A stretch of 64,000 nucleotides of DNA, taken from assembly GCF_002162355.1 (NCBI RefSeq), contig NZ_CP021434.1:1086501-1150500 (forward strand). The letters are read 5' to 3'. Below, in pieces: positions 40,804 through 50,633 of the stretch. The translations under genes and the position numbers were made by a program. The notes under the pieces are model-generated. The model did not search any database. It worked only from the letters and a program-made list of their open reading frames with translations, and was not told the origin of the DNA. This DNA comes from Tumebacillus avium (GTDB taxonomy: Bacteria > Bacillota > Bacilli > Tumebacillales > Tumebacillaceae). The stretch's first letter is position 1, and each line of letters starts with the position of its first letter.

Positions 40804-42114
40804 TTACAGAAACGCCTGTCCCAGCGGCTGGTCTTCCGCTTTGACTTCTTCATACTCGATGCGCTCAATCTGCGCACCGAGATCGGCAAACTTCTGCACG
40901 ATGTCCACGTAGCCGCGGTCGATATGATGCACGCCGTGAATCTCCGTGTGGCCCTTGGCGACCAGACCCGCCAAGATCAGGCACGCGCCTGCCCGCAGGT
41001 CGGTCGACGTGACTTTCGCCCCGTGCAGCTGCGCAACGCCGTTGACGGTGGCGGTGCGGCCGTTGACCTTGATGTCCGCTCCCATGCGGCGCAGTTCGGC
41101 CACATGCATAAAGCGGTTCTCAAACACCGTCTCCGTCACATACGACGTCCCCGGAATGATCGTCAAAAGCGACATCATCTGCGCCTGCAAATCGGTCGGG
41201 AAGCCCGGATAGACCAGCGTCTTCACTTCCAACGGACGCAGCGCCCCTTCCGACTTCACGCGCACGCCGGTCACATCGTCGATCACCGTCACGCCCGCTT
41301 CTTTCAGCTTGGAGATCAACGGCGCCAGATGGTGCGAGATCGCGCCTTCCACAAACACGTCGCCGCCGGAGATCGCCGCCGCCACCAGGAAGGTGCCCGC
41401 TTCGATGCGGTCCGGGATGATCATGTGCTCCGCGCCGCGCATTTCCGCCACGCCGTTGATGCGGATCGTGTCGGTGCCCGCGCCGCGAACGTCAGCGCCC
41501 ATCTTGTTCAGGTAGTTGGCGAGGTCGACGATCTCCGGCTCCTTGGCCGCATTTTCGATGATCGTCTTGCCTTCTGCCAACACGGCCGCCATCATGATGT
41601 TTTGCGTAGCGCCCACCGATGCGAAGTCGAGGTAGATCGTCGCGCCCTTCAGGCGTCCGCCTTCCGCAACCGCTTCGATAAACGATTCGCCTTGCTCCAC
41701 CACAGCGCCCATCGCTTCAAAGCCTTTGATGTGCAAATCGACCTTGCGCTCCCCGATCGAGCATCCGCCCGGCATCGAGACGCGCGCGCGGCCGAAACGG
41801 CCGAGCAGCGGTCCAAGGACAAGAAAAGAAGCCCGCAGTTTCCGAACGAGTTCGGCCGGTGCTTCCGTTGTGTTTACGAGTTCTGCGTTCAGGCGCAAAA
41901 GCCCGGGTCCCGCCTCGCCGGTCTCTACGCCCAATGCTTCAAGCAATGCGCAGATGTTCCCCACGTCGGAGAGATTCGGGACTTCTTCCAAAACGCTTTC
42001 GCCTTTGCTTCCCAAGATGGAAGCGGCGATTATTGGCAATACGGCGTTCTTCGCGCCGTGAACTTTCACAGTGCCCATGAGGCGTTGTCCGCCCTGTACG
42101 ACAATCTTAGCCAT
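40804..42114 (-). CDS. murA: UDP-N-acetylglucosamine 1-carboxyvinyltransferase MurA
   Basis: The 436-residue enzyme starts at ATG 42114 ([20 protein letters not shown]). It transfers enolpyruvate from PEP to UDP-GlcNAc, the first committed step of peptidoglycan synthesis. The active-site lysine-asparagine pair is in [10 protein letters not shown], and the catalytic, fosfomycin-target Cys is in [17 protein letters not shown]. The length is normal. The ywmB-murA-spoIID order equals that around murAA in B. subtilis. GGAGG lies 11 bases before the ATG. Confidence 0.95.
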   Translation of the reverse strand: MAKIVVQGGQRLMGTVKVHGAKNAVLPIIAASILGSKGESVLEEVPNLSDVGNICALLEALGVETGEAGPGLLRLNAELVNTTEAPAELVRKLRASFLVLGPLLGRFGRARVSMPGGCSIGERKVDLHIKGFEAMGAVVEQGESFIEAVAEGGRLKGATIYLDFASVGATQNIMMAAVLAEGKTIIENAAKEPEIVDLANYLNKMGADVRGAGTDTIRINGVAEMRGAEHMIIPDRIEAGTFLVAAAISGGDVFVEGAISHHLAPLISKLKEAGVTVIDDVTGVRVKSEGALRPLEVKTLVYPGFPTDLQAQMMSLLTIIPGTSYVTETVFENRFMHVAELRRMGADIKVNGRTATVNGVAQLHGAKVTSTDLRAGACLILAGLVAKGHTEIHGVHHIDRGYVDIVQKFADLGAQIERIEYEEVKAEDQPLGQAFL

Positions 42115-42155
42115 GTTGTAATAAACCTCCACAGGCAGGGCGAGGCAGCTAGCCC

Positions 42156-42914
42156 TTAATACTCAATGGTCACGATCGGCGATCCCACCAGCACGCGCGT
42201 CTTGCCGAGCGTCTCGTCAAAATGCGCCGCCACTTGCAGGTTCATCTTGTTCCCATTGGTGACTATGTAATCCTTTGTGAGAGGAGAGTATCCGGATACA
42301 GAGGTTACCAGTTCGGAGCGAACTCCTTCGATCTCTTGGGCCTTTACCGTTTGAAAAACGTCTTTGACCATCGAGTTTACTGCAATGTCATTCATTTTAT
42401 CAGCCCGCAAACCTTTGATACAAGTGCTAATTTGTGGGACGGTGTTCGCCAGTTTGGCCGTTTCGCTGACACGCTTGATCGCAGCGGAGTAATCGCTGAG
42501 GTCTTTCGCGTCGCGTTCCACACGCAGCACCAGCACGGTCTGCGGAGCGTGGCTTTGGAACTTCATCGAGGTCAAGGTCAGTTGGGCAGCAGCGCCGTTC
42601 TGCCACTTGCCGCGCAAGGAGTAAGACGTCTGATCTCCTTGAGACTGGAGAGTCTCCTCCGCATTCTGAATCGCAAACATCTTGTTCAGGCTCAGGCCCA
42701 GCGCCTTGAGGTCATCGGCCGACTTGTACTCCTTGTCGATCGCCGACCAGTTGTGCACCTGCCAGCCTTCCACTTCCGACCCGGTCTCGGCGAACGCCTT
42801 GCTCAAAAACGCGCCGGTGTCGGCCGTCTGTGCAATCGTCTCTCTTGCCGAAAACAAACTGAATGCTGCTACGATCAAACAAACAATGATACCAAAAATC
42901 CCAATTTTCTTCAT
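42156..42914 (-). CDS. ywmB: YwmB family protein
   Basis: The 252-residue protein has an N-terminal signal or anchor ([20 protein letters not shown]) and the YwmB fold: [20 protein letters not shown], then [20 protein letters not shown], and a final [20 protein letters not shown]. YwmB proteins adopt a TATA-box-binding-like fold; their role is unknown. It lies upstream of murA, as in Bacillus, separated by 41 bases. Confidence 0.85.
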   Translation of the reverse strand: MKKIGIFGIIVCLIVAAFSLFSARETIAQTADTGAFLSKAFAETGSEVEGWQVHNWSAIDKEYKSADDLKALGLSLNKMFAIQNAEETLQSQGDQTSYSLRGKWQNGAAAQLTLTSMKFQSHAPQTVLVLRVERDAKDLSDYSAAIKRVSETAKLANTVPQISTCIKGLRADKMNDIAVNSMVKDVFQTVKAQEIEGVRSELVTSVSGYSPLTKDYIVTNGNKMNLQVAAHFDETLGKTRVLVGSPIVTIEY

Positions 42915-42998
42915 TGATCTCTCTCCCTGCCCGTCAAATGGATGTTACCCATTCTGACCGCATCAGGGGGAGGATATACTAGTTGCTAGAAAAATAGT

Positions 42999-43220
42999 TT
43001 AGAAGATTTGCTTGAGCATCATTGTGGAGATCATGTATTCATTGGCGAACTTGGCCAGCTGATAGCCGAGCAGGATGGACAGCAGCAAACGCAGGACGGC
43101 AGCAGGACGCCCTTTGGCATCCTTGAGAAACACATCCCAGCGCACGATCTGCAGCGCATACCACGCGATCAGCACGCCAAACAATAAAAAGGCCAGATTA
43201 AACAGGGACATCCAGCCCAT
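42999..43220 (-). CDS. ywzB: DUF1146 family protein YwzB
   Basis: The 73-residue protein starts at ATG 43220 (MGWMSLFNLAFLLFGVLIAW). Two membrane helices flank IVRWDVFLKDAKGRPAAVLR, the DUF1146 signature region. It sits between the respiratory operons and ywmB, as in Bacillus where ywzB follows atpC. The frame stays open to 43298 but lacks a better start. Confidence 0.8.
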   Translation of the reverse strand: MGWMSLFNLAFLLFGVLIAWYALQIVRWDVFLKDAKGRPAAVLRLLLSILLGYQLAKFANEYMISTMMLKQIF

Positions 43221-43301
43221 CCCGGTCTCTTGGGAGCCAAAATACACGGCGCATCCCCCGCCTCTCTTCACATCTCGTAACATCGTACCACAATTCACGC
43301 A

Positions 43302-43339
43302 AAAAGACTCCGAGACTAAAGTCCCGGAGTCCTTTTTTT
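43302..43339. terminator. Intrinsic terminator of nuo operon
   Basis: GACTCCGAGACT pairs with AGTCCCGGAGTC, with T-rich ends on both strands, 18 bases after the nuoN stop. Confidence 0.9.
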
Positions 43340-43356
43340 ATTGATGTTTTATAGAC

Positions 43357-44874
43357 TTACAGTCCGAACCAGTTCAGCCCGTTGAGCACATCGAGGTACA
43401 GGTTCGGCAGCACGCCCAGCACGATTGTCCCGATCAGGCCAACGCCTGCAATCAGGCCAAGCGACCACGGCAGCGCCAGTTTTTGTTCGGTGACCGGTGC
43501 TTCGCTCTCCTTCATGAACATCGCTTTCAACACACCGAAGTAGTAGTAGAAAGCGATGGCCGACGTGATGAAGAGCAGCGCCGCCAGCCAGTACATCTGG
43601 GTGTTGATCGCGCCGAGGAAGATGTAGAACTTCCCGAAGAAACCGGCTGTGATCGGCATCCCTGCCATCGACAGGATGAACACGGTCATCGCCACCGCCT
43701 GGAACGGAGAACGCTTGTAGAGGCCGCGGAACGCTTCGAGCGTTTCGTTGCCCGCTTCACGCGTCACGTTGGTCAGGATGGCGAACGCGCCCATCGTCAT
43801 GAACAGGTAGGCGGTCAGGTAGAAGGTGACTTCGCCAAACGCCAGCCAGATGTTTTCCTGCGCATTGCCGCTGCCGAGCACCGCGAGCGGGATCAGCAGG
43901 TAACCGGCTTGTGCGACAGAGGAGTACGCGAGCAGGCGCTTGATGTTCTTTTGCGCCAGCGCCGCGATGTTCCCGATGACCATGGTCAGGCCGGCGAGAA
44001 TCGCGAGGTACATGTACAGCTCGTTGAACTCCGGACCAAACGCCCAGATGAACAGGCGCAGCACCAGCGCGAAACCTGCCGCTTTCGAAACGACAGACAG
44101 GAACGCGGTGATCGGGTTCGGAGCGCCTTCGTAGGTGTCCGGCGCCCACATGTGGAACGGCACCAGCGCGATTTTCGCGCCGAAGCCGATCGTCATCAGC
44201 AGGAAGGACAGCACGATCAGCGGTTTGAACTCGATCCACATCTGCGCGATCATCTGCGATGCCTGCGCGATGTTAGTCTGGCCGGTCACGCCGTACAGGA
44301 AGGACATCCCGTACAAGGCAAACGCGGTGGCGATGGAACCGCTGATCAGGTACTTCATCGCCCCTTCGCCGCCTTTGGCATCGCGACGGATCGCGACCAG
44401 GATGTAGGACGCGATCGAGAGCAGTTCGAGACCGACAAACAAGGTGATCAGGTCATACGCGGAGGACATCACCATCGCGCCGACCGTTGCGAAGATCAGC
44501 AGGTAGCTGTATTCCGCAACTTTGACCGCCGGGTTGTGACGGAAGAAATCGATCGACATCAGGAGCGTAAACATCGTGCCCAAGATGAAGATCACTTTAA
44601 ACACGTTACCGAAGTCGTCGAGCACGTAGAGCATGTTGGACAGCTCTTTCAAGCCGCCGTCTGCCACCACGCCGAAGTTGCGCAGCACGAGCACGAGCGC
44701 GACGAGCAGACCTGCCACACCGATCCACGGAGAGATGCGGCGGGATGTTTCTTTGGAGACAAACAAGTCGAACGCCAGCATCCCGAAGCCGAGCAGGACG
44801 AGGATGACTTCTGGAGCCATCACGTCCCACACGCCGGAGAAGCTGAGTGCAGATAACGATTGTACCGGATTCAT
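43357..44874 (-). CDS. nuoN: NADH-quinone oxidoreductase subunit N
   Basis: The 505-residue antiporter-like membrane subunit has about 14 helices. Typical segments are GMLAFDLFVSKE, LFVGLELLSIASYILVAIRR, the conserved KIALVPFHMWAPDTYEGAPN and AQAGYLLIPLAVL. It contributes one of the three proton channels of complex I. It is the last gene of the nuo operon, three bases after nuoM. Confidence 0.95.
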   Translation of the reverse strand: MNPVQSLSALSFSGVWDVMAPEVILVLLGFGMLAFDLFVSKETSRRISPWIGVAGLLVALVLVLRNFGVVADGGLKELSNMLYVLDDFGNVFKVIFILGTMFTLLMSIDFFRHNPAVKVAEYSYLLIFATVGAMVMSSAYDLITLFVGLELLSIASYILVAIRRDAKGGEGAMKYLISGSIATAFALYGMSFLYGVTGQTNIAQASQMIAQMWIEFKPLIVLSFLLMTIGFGAKIALVPFHMWAPDTYEGAPNPITAFLSVVSKAAGFALVLRLFIWAFGPEFNELYMYLAILAGLTMVIGNIAALAQKNIKRLLAYSSVAQAGYLLIPLAVLGSGNAQENIWLAFGEVTFYLTAYLFMTMGAFAILTNVTREAGNETLEAFRGLYKRSPFQAVAMTVFILSMAGMPITAGFFGKFYIFLGAINTQMYWLAALLFITSAIAFYYYFGVLKAMFMKESEAPVTEQKLALPWSLGLIAGVGLIGTIVLGVLPNLYLDVLNGLNWFGL

Positions 44875-44877
44875 GTG

Positions 44878-46395
44878 CTACCCTCCTATCCTGGTGACGA
44901 GTGTTTGGATCGACGGGTTCACCAGGTCACTGAGGATTTGCGGGTAGACCCCGATCAAGATGATCAGCGCGAGCAGAACGATCGCCGGAACAAATTCGAT
45001 CGGACGAGCGTCTGTCACACCTTCCAGCTGTGCAGGCGTCGGACCATAGGTCGTGCGCTGCATCGCCCAGAGCAGGTAGACAGCCGCGAGGATGATCCCA
45101 AGCGTACCCACAGCCGAGAGGACCGGGAATACTTCAAACGAGCCCATAAACGCCAGAATCTCAGAGATAAACCCGCTCATGCCCGGCAGGCCGAGCGAAC
45201 CGAGCGCCGCTGCCAGCAGGAAGCCGGCAAGGATCGGCATCGGCTTGGACAGACCGCCAAGACCTGCGATCTGCGCGGTGCCGGTGCGCTCCTTGATCGC
45301 GCCGATCAGGAAGAACAAGAGCGCGGAGAGCAGACCGGAGGAGATCGTCATGAAGATCCCGCCCTGGATGCCCGCCTGGTTCATCGCCGCTACCCCGAGC
45401 AGCACGATCCCCATGTGCGAGATCGCGGAGAACGCGAGCAGGCGGCGCCAGTCTTTTTGCACCATCGCGATCAGTGCCGCGTAGACGATGTTGATCACAC
45501 CGATCACGGCGATCAGAGTCGCGTAATGCTGCACCGCGTCAGGCAGAATGCCAACCGCGATGCGGAACAGGACGTACGCGCCGATTTTCATCAGCACGCC
45601 GCCGACGATCATCGAGACTGCGGACGGCGCTTGTTCATGCGTATCCGGCAGCCAGGTGTGGAACGGGAAGAACGCTTCCTCGATCAGGATCGCCAGGAAC
45701 AGCACCAGGAAGATGCCGTTTTTGAAAGCGCTGGTGATCAGGTCGGGCGATGCCTGCGAGAACGCATCGGCGATCGTCAGCATGTTCAAGGAGATCGTGC
45801 CGGTCGCGTCGGCCGCTTTGAACGCCATCGCGATAAACGCCACGAGGATAAACGCAGAAGCGATCCCGCGGTAGACGAGGAACTTCGTCGCCACAGGGCC
45901 TTTGCGCTCGCCGCCCCAGATGCCGATCAGGAAGTACATCGGGATCAGGGTCAGCTCGAGGAACAGGAAGAACAGGAACAGGTCGAGCGCTACAAAGCAG
46001 CCGTACAGACCTGTGACCAGCAGCAGGAACCAGATGTAGTACTCCTTCGCCCGGTGCTGGATCCGTCCGGATGCCAGAACCGCGAGGAAGGAGACGATGC
46101 CGGTGAGCAGCACGAACGGCATCGACAGGCCGTCGACTCCGAGGTCGTAGCCGATGACGAGCGCCTGGTCTTTGTAGGCGTTCGCGATGTTGATCCACTC
46201 AGCCGATTCGGTGTACTGCATGCCCTTCGCGCCAAAATCAAAGCCCGCGTAGACAATGCCTGCGAACACCAGCGACAGGAGCGTGGCGATCAGTGCGATC
46301 GCGCGCGCCTGCCCCTGGCTGCTCTTCGGAACAAAGCCGATGATCAGTGCGGCCAGCAGCGGGAGGAAAACGATGATGGTCAAAAGGTTCCCCAT
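44878..46395 (-). CDS. nuoM: NADH-quinone oxidoreductase subunit M
   Basis: The 505-residue proton-pumping subunit starts at ATG 46395 or three bases earlier (ATGATG), overlapping the nuoL stop. Signature segments are ALDLFLFFLFLELTLIPMYF, IEEAFFPFHTWLPDTHEQAP and AFSAISHMGIVLLG. Its antiporter fold has 14 helices. GGAGG precedes the start. Confidence 0.95.
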   Translation of the reverse strand: MGNLLTIIVFLPLLAALIIGFVPKSSQGQARAIALIATLLSLVFAGIVYAGFDFGAKGMQYTESAEWINIANAYKDQALVIGYDLGVDGLSMPFVLLTGIVSFLAVLASGRIQHRAKEYYIWFLLLVTGLYGCFVALDLFLFFLFLELTLIPMYFLIGIWGGERKGPVATKFLVYRGIASAFILVAFIAMAFKAADATGTISLNMLTIADAFSQASPDLITSAFKNGIFLVLFLAILIEEAFFPFHTWLPDTHEQAPSAVSMIVGGVLMKIGAYVLFRIAVGILPDAVQHYATLIAVIGVINIVYAALIAMVQKDWRRLLAFSAISHMGIVLLGVAAMNQAGIQGGIFMTISSGLLSALLFFLIGAIKERTGTAQIAGLGGLSKPMPILAGFLLAAALGSLGLPGMSGFISEILAFMGSFEVFPVLSAVGTLGIILAAVYLLWAMQRTTYGPTPAQLEGVTDARPIEFVPAIVLLALIILIGVYPQILSDLVNPSIQTLVTRIGG

Positions 46396-48296
46396 CATTT
46401 CACAACACCTCCCCAGATCAGTGCGCTGGCAATCAGCGCAACGGCGCCGAGAACGGTGATCAGACCGTAGGTCTGGACTTGGCCGTTCTGGCTGTATTTC
46501 AGGCCAAGCGCGCCGACGACAGTTGCTTCGCCAAAGAGATGGACGAGGCCGTCGACGATCCACTTGTCGATAAAGTTGAGCACACGGCCGATGAAGACGA
46601 CCGGCTTGACGATCACGTAGTTGTAGAGTTCGTCAAAGTAGAACTTGTTGTAAGACAGCTGGTAAAGCGGTCGCAGCGCGCCGCCGCCCAGTTTGGCCGG
46701 ATCGATCGCTTTCGACTTGTACATCAGGTAGGCAAGCCCGATGCCAGCCAGTGCAACGACGGTTGCCAGCACGGCCATCCACAGCTCCGGCGCGTGAACC
46801 TCGCCGATTTCGCCGTCATGCAGCATGAAGTGCTCAAACGCGTAGCCCGTTACCGGGGAGTTGAGCAGACCGGCCACGATCGCCATGATCGAGAGCAGGA
46901 CGAGCGGGATGGTCATCAGCGGACCGGATTCATGCGCGTGATCATAGTCTTCTTTTTTACCGCGGAACTCGCCGGTGAAAGTCATGAAGAATACGCGGAA
47001 GATGTAGAACGCGGTGCAGAACGCGGCCAGCAAGCCGAGCACGAACAGCACCATGTTGCCGGAGTGGTACGCCCCGAGCAGAATTTCATCCTTCGACCAG
47101 AAGCCGGCAAACGGCGGAATCCCGGAGAGCGCAAGCGCCCCGATCAGGAACGTCCAGCCGGTGATCGGCAATTTCTTCCAGAGTCCGCCCATCGAGCGGA
47201 TGTCCTGGTTGTGGTGAATCGCATGGATGACCGAACCTGCCGCGAGGAACAGCAGGGCTTTGAAGAAGGCGTGCGTCATCAGGTGGAACGTCGATGCCAC
47301 ATACGCCGAAACGCCAAGCGCCATCACCATGTAGCCGAGCTGCGAGACGGTCGAGTACGCGACGACACGCTTGATGTCGTTTTGCGTGAGACCGATCAAG
47401 GCCGCTAAGATCGCGGTGATCGCACCGATGATCGCGATGACCATCAAGGCATCCGGAGATGCTTCGAAGATCGGGAACGCGCTTGCGACGAGGTAAACGC
47501 CGGCTGCAACCATCGTAGCAGCATGGATCAGCGCGGAGACCGGAGTCGGGCCTTCCATCGCGTCCGGCAGCCAGGTGTGCAGCGGGAACTGCGCCGATTT
47601 ACCGATTGCGCCGATGAAGATCAGGATCGCCACCAGCGTGATCAACGCTTCCGGCGAGATCCAGTCGATCAGGAACGTCTTGGTCTCGATCGCTTGGAAG
47701 ATGCCTGCGTATTCAAAGGTGCCGGTTGCGATAAAGATCAGCACGATCCCGATGAAGAGACCGACGTCACCGATGCGGGTGACGATAAATGCTTTTTTCG
47801 CTGCAGCGGCCGCTTCCGGCTTGAAGTACCAGAAACCTACGAGCAGGAAGGAGCACAAGCCGACCAATTCCCAGAAGATGTAGACTTGCAGGAGGTTTGG
47901 CGAGATCACCAGGCCGAGCATCGAGAAGATAAACAGGTTGAGATATTGATAGAACACCGGGAAACGCTCATCGCCGTGCATGTAGCTCTTCGAGAAGAGC
48001 AGCACCAGCGTGGAGATAAACGTGACCACGACCAGCATCATCGCGTTGAGCTGGGTCACTTCATAGCCCATCGACAGCGTGGTTTCACCAACGCTCAGCC
48101 AATGGAAGATGTACGGTGCAGCTGCACCGTGCGCTTTTACATCCGACAAGATGAAAAGCGATACCGCGAAGCCCGCCAGCGCTGCCAGCACGCTGATCGC
48201 AGTGACAATACCCTCTTGCGCCCGCCGACCGAGCACGAACAGGAGCACATACGCCACCAGCGGGAAGAGGGGAACTAACCAGGCATATTCGACCAT
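46395..48296 (-). CDS. nuoL: NADH-quinone oxidoreductase subunit L
   Basis: The 633-residue distal antiporter-like subunit has FWELVGLCSFLLVGFWYFKP, GKSAQFPLHTWLPDAMEGPT and VAYSTVSQLGYMVMALG. The C-terminal ~130 residues form the long lateral helix region typical of NuoL (VKPVVFIGRVLNFIDKW). It lies 39 bases after nuoK and overlaps nuoM. Confidence 0.95.
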   Translation of the reverse strand: MVEYAWLVPLFPLVAYVLLFVLGRRAQEGIVTAISVLAALAGFAVSLFILSDVKAHGAAAPYIFHWLSVGETTLSMGYEVTQLNAMMLVVVTFISTLVLLFSKSYMHGDERFPVFYQYLNLFIFSMLGLVISPNLLQVYIFWELVGLCSFLLVGFWYFKPEAAAAAKKAFIVTRIGDVGLFIGIVLIFIATGTFEYAGIFQAIETKTFLIDWISPEALITLVAILIFIGAIGKSAQFPLHTWLPDAMEGPTPVSALIHAATMVAAGVYLVASAFPIFEASPDALMVIAIIGAITAILAALIGLTQNDIKRVVAYSTVSQLGYMVMALGVSAYVASTFHLMTHAFFKALLFLAAGSVIHAIHHNQDIRSMGGLWKKLPITGWTFLIGALALSGIPPFAGFWSKDEILLGAYHSGNMVLFVLGLLAAFCTAFYIFRVFFMTFTGEFRGKKEDYDHAHESGPLMTIPLVLLSIMAIVAGLLNSPVTGYAFEHFMLHDGEIGEVHAPELWMAVLATVVALAGIGLAYLMYKSKAIDPAKLGGGALRPLYQLSYNKFYFDELYNYVIVKPVVFIGRVLNFIDKWIVDGLVHLFGEATVVGALGLKYSQNGQVQTYGLITVLGAVALIASALIWGGVVK

Positions 48297-48335
48297 ACGA
48301 TCACCTTTCTCCGTAGTTCTTTAGAAGACCCCGGA

Positions 48336-48641
48336 TTACCATTTCATGAGGTCTTGATCCCGAACGTCGCTGGTATTGCGGTTGCGGTATAACGAGATCA
48401 AAATAGCAAGCCCCACAGCCACTTCAGCCGCTGCGATCGTCATCGCAAAGAGGGTAAAAATCTGACCGTTCATCGACGGCATCAGACCAAAGCGCGCAAA
48501 CGTCAACAGGTTGATGTTGACGGCGTTGAGCATCAGCTCGACCGAAACGAGGACGATGATGATGTTGCGCTTGGTCAGCGCGCCGTACAAACCGATACAA
48601 AACAGGATCGCACCGAGCGTAATAAACTGTTCAACTGACAT
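48336..48641 (-). CDS. nuoK: NADH-quinone oxidoreductase subunit K
   Basis: The 101-residue, three-helix subunit has the conserved membrane glutamates in LVSVELMLNAVNINL and MTIAAAEVAVGLAILISLYR. It belongs to the proton path of complex I and starts three bases after nuoJ. Confidence 0.95.
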   Translation of the reverse strand: MSVEQFITLGAILFCIGLYGALTKRNIIIVLVSVELMLNAVNINLLTFARFGLMPSMNGQIFTLFAMTIAAAEVAVGLAILISLYRNRNTSDVRDQDLMKW

Positions 48642-48644
48642 CGA

Positions 48645-49172
48645 TTACTTCTCCTCCTTGTTTGCAAGGGTAATCGCGCCAACGAGCGCTACGATCAGGA
48701 CGACCGACACCAGCTCGAACGGAATCACGTATTGCCCGAACAAGGATTCGCCGATCAGCTTGACGTTGTCCTGACCCTCCCACGGGGAGTCGGTCGGAGT
48801 CGGCCAGCGCAGACCGGAGAATTTGGTCACGTAGAGGACGATACCGCCCAGACCAATCGCCGCGATCGCCGCCCACACCGGGTGTGCGGTGACCTTTTGC
48901 GGTTTTTCAACTTCATCATGCCGCGTCAGCATGATCGCGAAGAGCATCATGATCGTGATGGCGCCTGCGTAGAGCAGGATTTGGATGAAAGCGAGAAACT
49001 CCGCTTCGAGCATGATGTAGATCCCTGCGACGCCGATGAACACGCCGCCTACAGCCAGCGCCATGTACAGCACTTTGCGAAGCGAGAGAAGCAGTACGCC
49101 ACACGCGATGACAAACAGCGAGATCAGGAAAAACGCGATGTTCTGCCCGGTAAATTCAATACCACCGAACAT
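48645..49172 (-). CDS. nuoJ: NADH-quinone oxidoreductase subunit J
   Basis: The 175-residue protein has five predicted helices, including the family core AVGGVFIGVAGIYIMLEAEF with LAFIQILLYAGAITIMMLFA. It is a membrane-arm subunit of complex I. The C-terminus ends in a short lysine- and glutamate-rich tail. It overlaps the nuoI end by one base. Confidence 0.95.
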   Translation of the reverse strand: MFGGIEFTGQNIAFFLISLFVIACGVLLLSLRKVLYMALAVGGVFIGVAGIYIMLEAEFLAFIQILLYAGAITIMMLFAIMLTRHDEVEKPQKVTAHPVWAAIAAIGLGGIVLYVTKFSGLRWPTPTDSPWEGQDNVKLIGESLFGQYVIPFELVSVVLIVALVGAITLANKEEK

Positions 49173-49612
49173 TACTTTTCACCCCCGAAAGAAGAAGTGC
49201 CGTCATGCTCGAGGATGCCTTCCGTCTTCTTGCGGTTGTCATCGAGCCAGAACATGTTTTTATACAGGTCGACCCGGTTATACGTCGCAAGTTCGAAGGT
49301 ATCGGTCATCTGGATCGCTTCGGTCGGGCACACTTCGGTGCATAGATCGCAAAGGATGCAGATTTCAAAGTTGATATCATAGGTGTCGATGTGCAGCTTT
49401 TTATCGCCGCCGCGTGTGCCCGAAAGCGAGATGCAGGAAGTCGGGCAGACCCGCGCGCACTGGTTGCACACGATGCATTTCTCAGGCGAGAACTTGTGAA
49501 CACCACGGAAGCGTTCGCCAAAGTCCGGCATCTCATCCGGATACATCAGGGTGACCTTCTTATGCGTGAGTTGGGCGAAGGTGACTTTCAACCCTTTAAG
49601 GAAACCGAACAT
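49172..49612 (-). CDS. nuoI: NADH-quinone oxidoreductase subunit I (2x[4Fe-4S])
   Basis: The 146-residue ferredoxin-like subunit carries two cluster motifs, CIVCNQCARVCPTSCI and CILCDLCTEVCPTEAI, which pass electrons from the peripheral arm toward NuoB. MYPDEMPDFGERFRG near the start is typical. It lies 19 bases after nuoH. Confidence 0.95.
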   Translation of the reverse strand: MFGFLKGLKVTFAQLTHKKVTLMYPDEMPDFGERFRGVHKFSPEKCIVCNQCARVCPTSCISLSGTRGGDKKLHIDTYDINFEICILCDLCTEVCPTEAIQMTDTFELATYNRVDLYKNMFWLDDNRKKTEGILEHDGTSSFGGEK

Positions 49613-49631
49613 GATTTCACCCCACTTTGTA

Positions 49632-50633
49632 TTAGATCAGATATTTGAGGACTGCTGTGAGCACCAGATTCACCAGGGCCAGCGGAATCAGCACTTTCCA
49701 GGAGAAGACAAGCAACTGGTCGGTACGAATACGCGGCATGGTGGCACGCACCCAGAAGAAGAAGAAGATAAACGCCGAAACTTTGATCGCGAACCACAGC
49801 CAGCCCGGCAGGAACGGACCTTCCCAGCCGCCGAGGAACAGCGTGGTGCCAAGCGCCGACATTGCAAAGACATAGACATACTCTGCCAGCATGAAGAAGG
49901 CGAAGCGGAAGCCGGTGTACTCGGTGAAGTAACCTGCGACCAGCTCAGACTCTGCTTCCGGCAAGTCGAACGGCGTACGGTTGAGTTCCGCGGTCGCCGA
50001 GATGATAAAGATCACGAACCCGAGCGCTTGCGGCACGATGTACCAGACGTACGGGAACTGCTTTTGCGCTTCGACGATCTCCACCATGTTCAGCGAGCCT
50101 GCGAGCAGCACGACGCCGAGCATCGACATCGCGAGCGGAACTTCGTAGGAGATCATCTGTGCAGCCGAACGCATACCGCCGATCAGCGAGTATTTGTTGT
50201 TCGATGCCCAGCCGCCAAGCACGACGCCGAGGATGGTCGTCGCCGAGAGGGCGATGTAGTACAGGACGCCGACGTTGCTCGCCGCCGTGAAGATGTGCGT
50301 GGCGGAGAACGGAATCACCGCAAGCACCATAAACGACGGGAAAAAGGCAATCAGCGGCGCGATCAGGAAGATGTTGCGGTCCGCTTTCGCCGGCACGATA
50401 TCTTCTTTGATCAGGAGCTTCAGAACGTCCGCGACCGTCTGCAGGAGCCCGAGGGGACCTACGCGGTTCGGACCGATCCGCCATTGCATCCAGCCGATGA
50501 CTTTACGCTCGAAGTAGATCGTGTAGGTGACCACGCCGAGGATGAAGGCGAGGACGATCACAGCGCCAAGCGCCATGTTCAGGAACGTTGACAGCTCCAT
50601 CGGCTTATCCAGCCAGGAAAACATCTCTGTCAT
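49632..50633 (-). CDS. nuoH: NADH-quinone oxidoreductase subunit H
   Basis: The 333-residue membrane subunit has eight helices and forms part of the quinone site. Conserved loops are ERKVIGWMQWRIGPNRVGP, LNRTPFDLPEAESELVAGY and FFWVRATMPRIRTDQL. It overlaps nuoD by one base. Confidence 0.95.
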   Translation of the reverse strand: MTEMFSWLDKPMELSTFLNMALGAVIVLAFILGVVTYTIYFERKVIGWMQWRIGPNRVGPLGLLQTVADVLKLLIKEDIVPAKADRNIFLIAPLIAFFPSFMVLAVIPFSATHIFTAASNVGVLYYIALSATTILGVVLGGWASNNKYSLIGGMRSAAQMISYEVPLAMSMLGVVLLAGSLNMVEIVEAQKQFPYVWYIVPQALGFVIFIISATAELNRTPFDLPEAESELVAGYFTEYTGFRFAFFMLAEYVYVFAMSALGTTLFLGGWEGPFLPGWLWFAIKVSAFIFFFFWVRATMPRIRTDQLLVFSWKVLIPLALVNLVLTAVLKYLI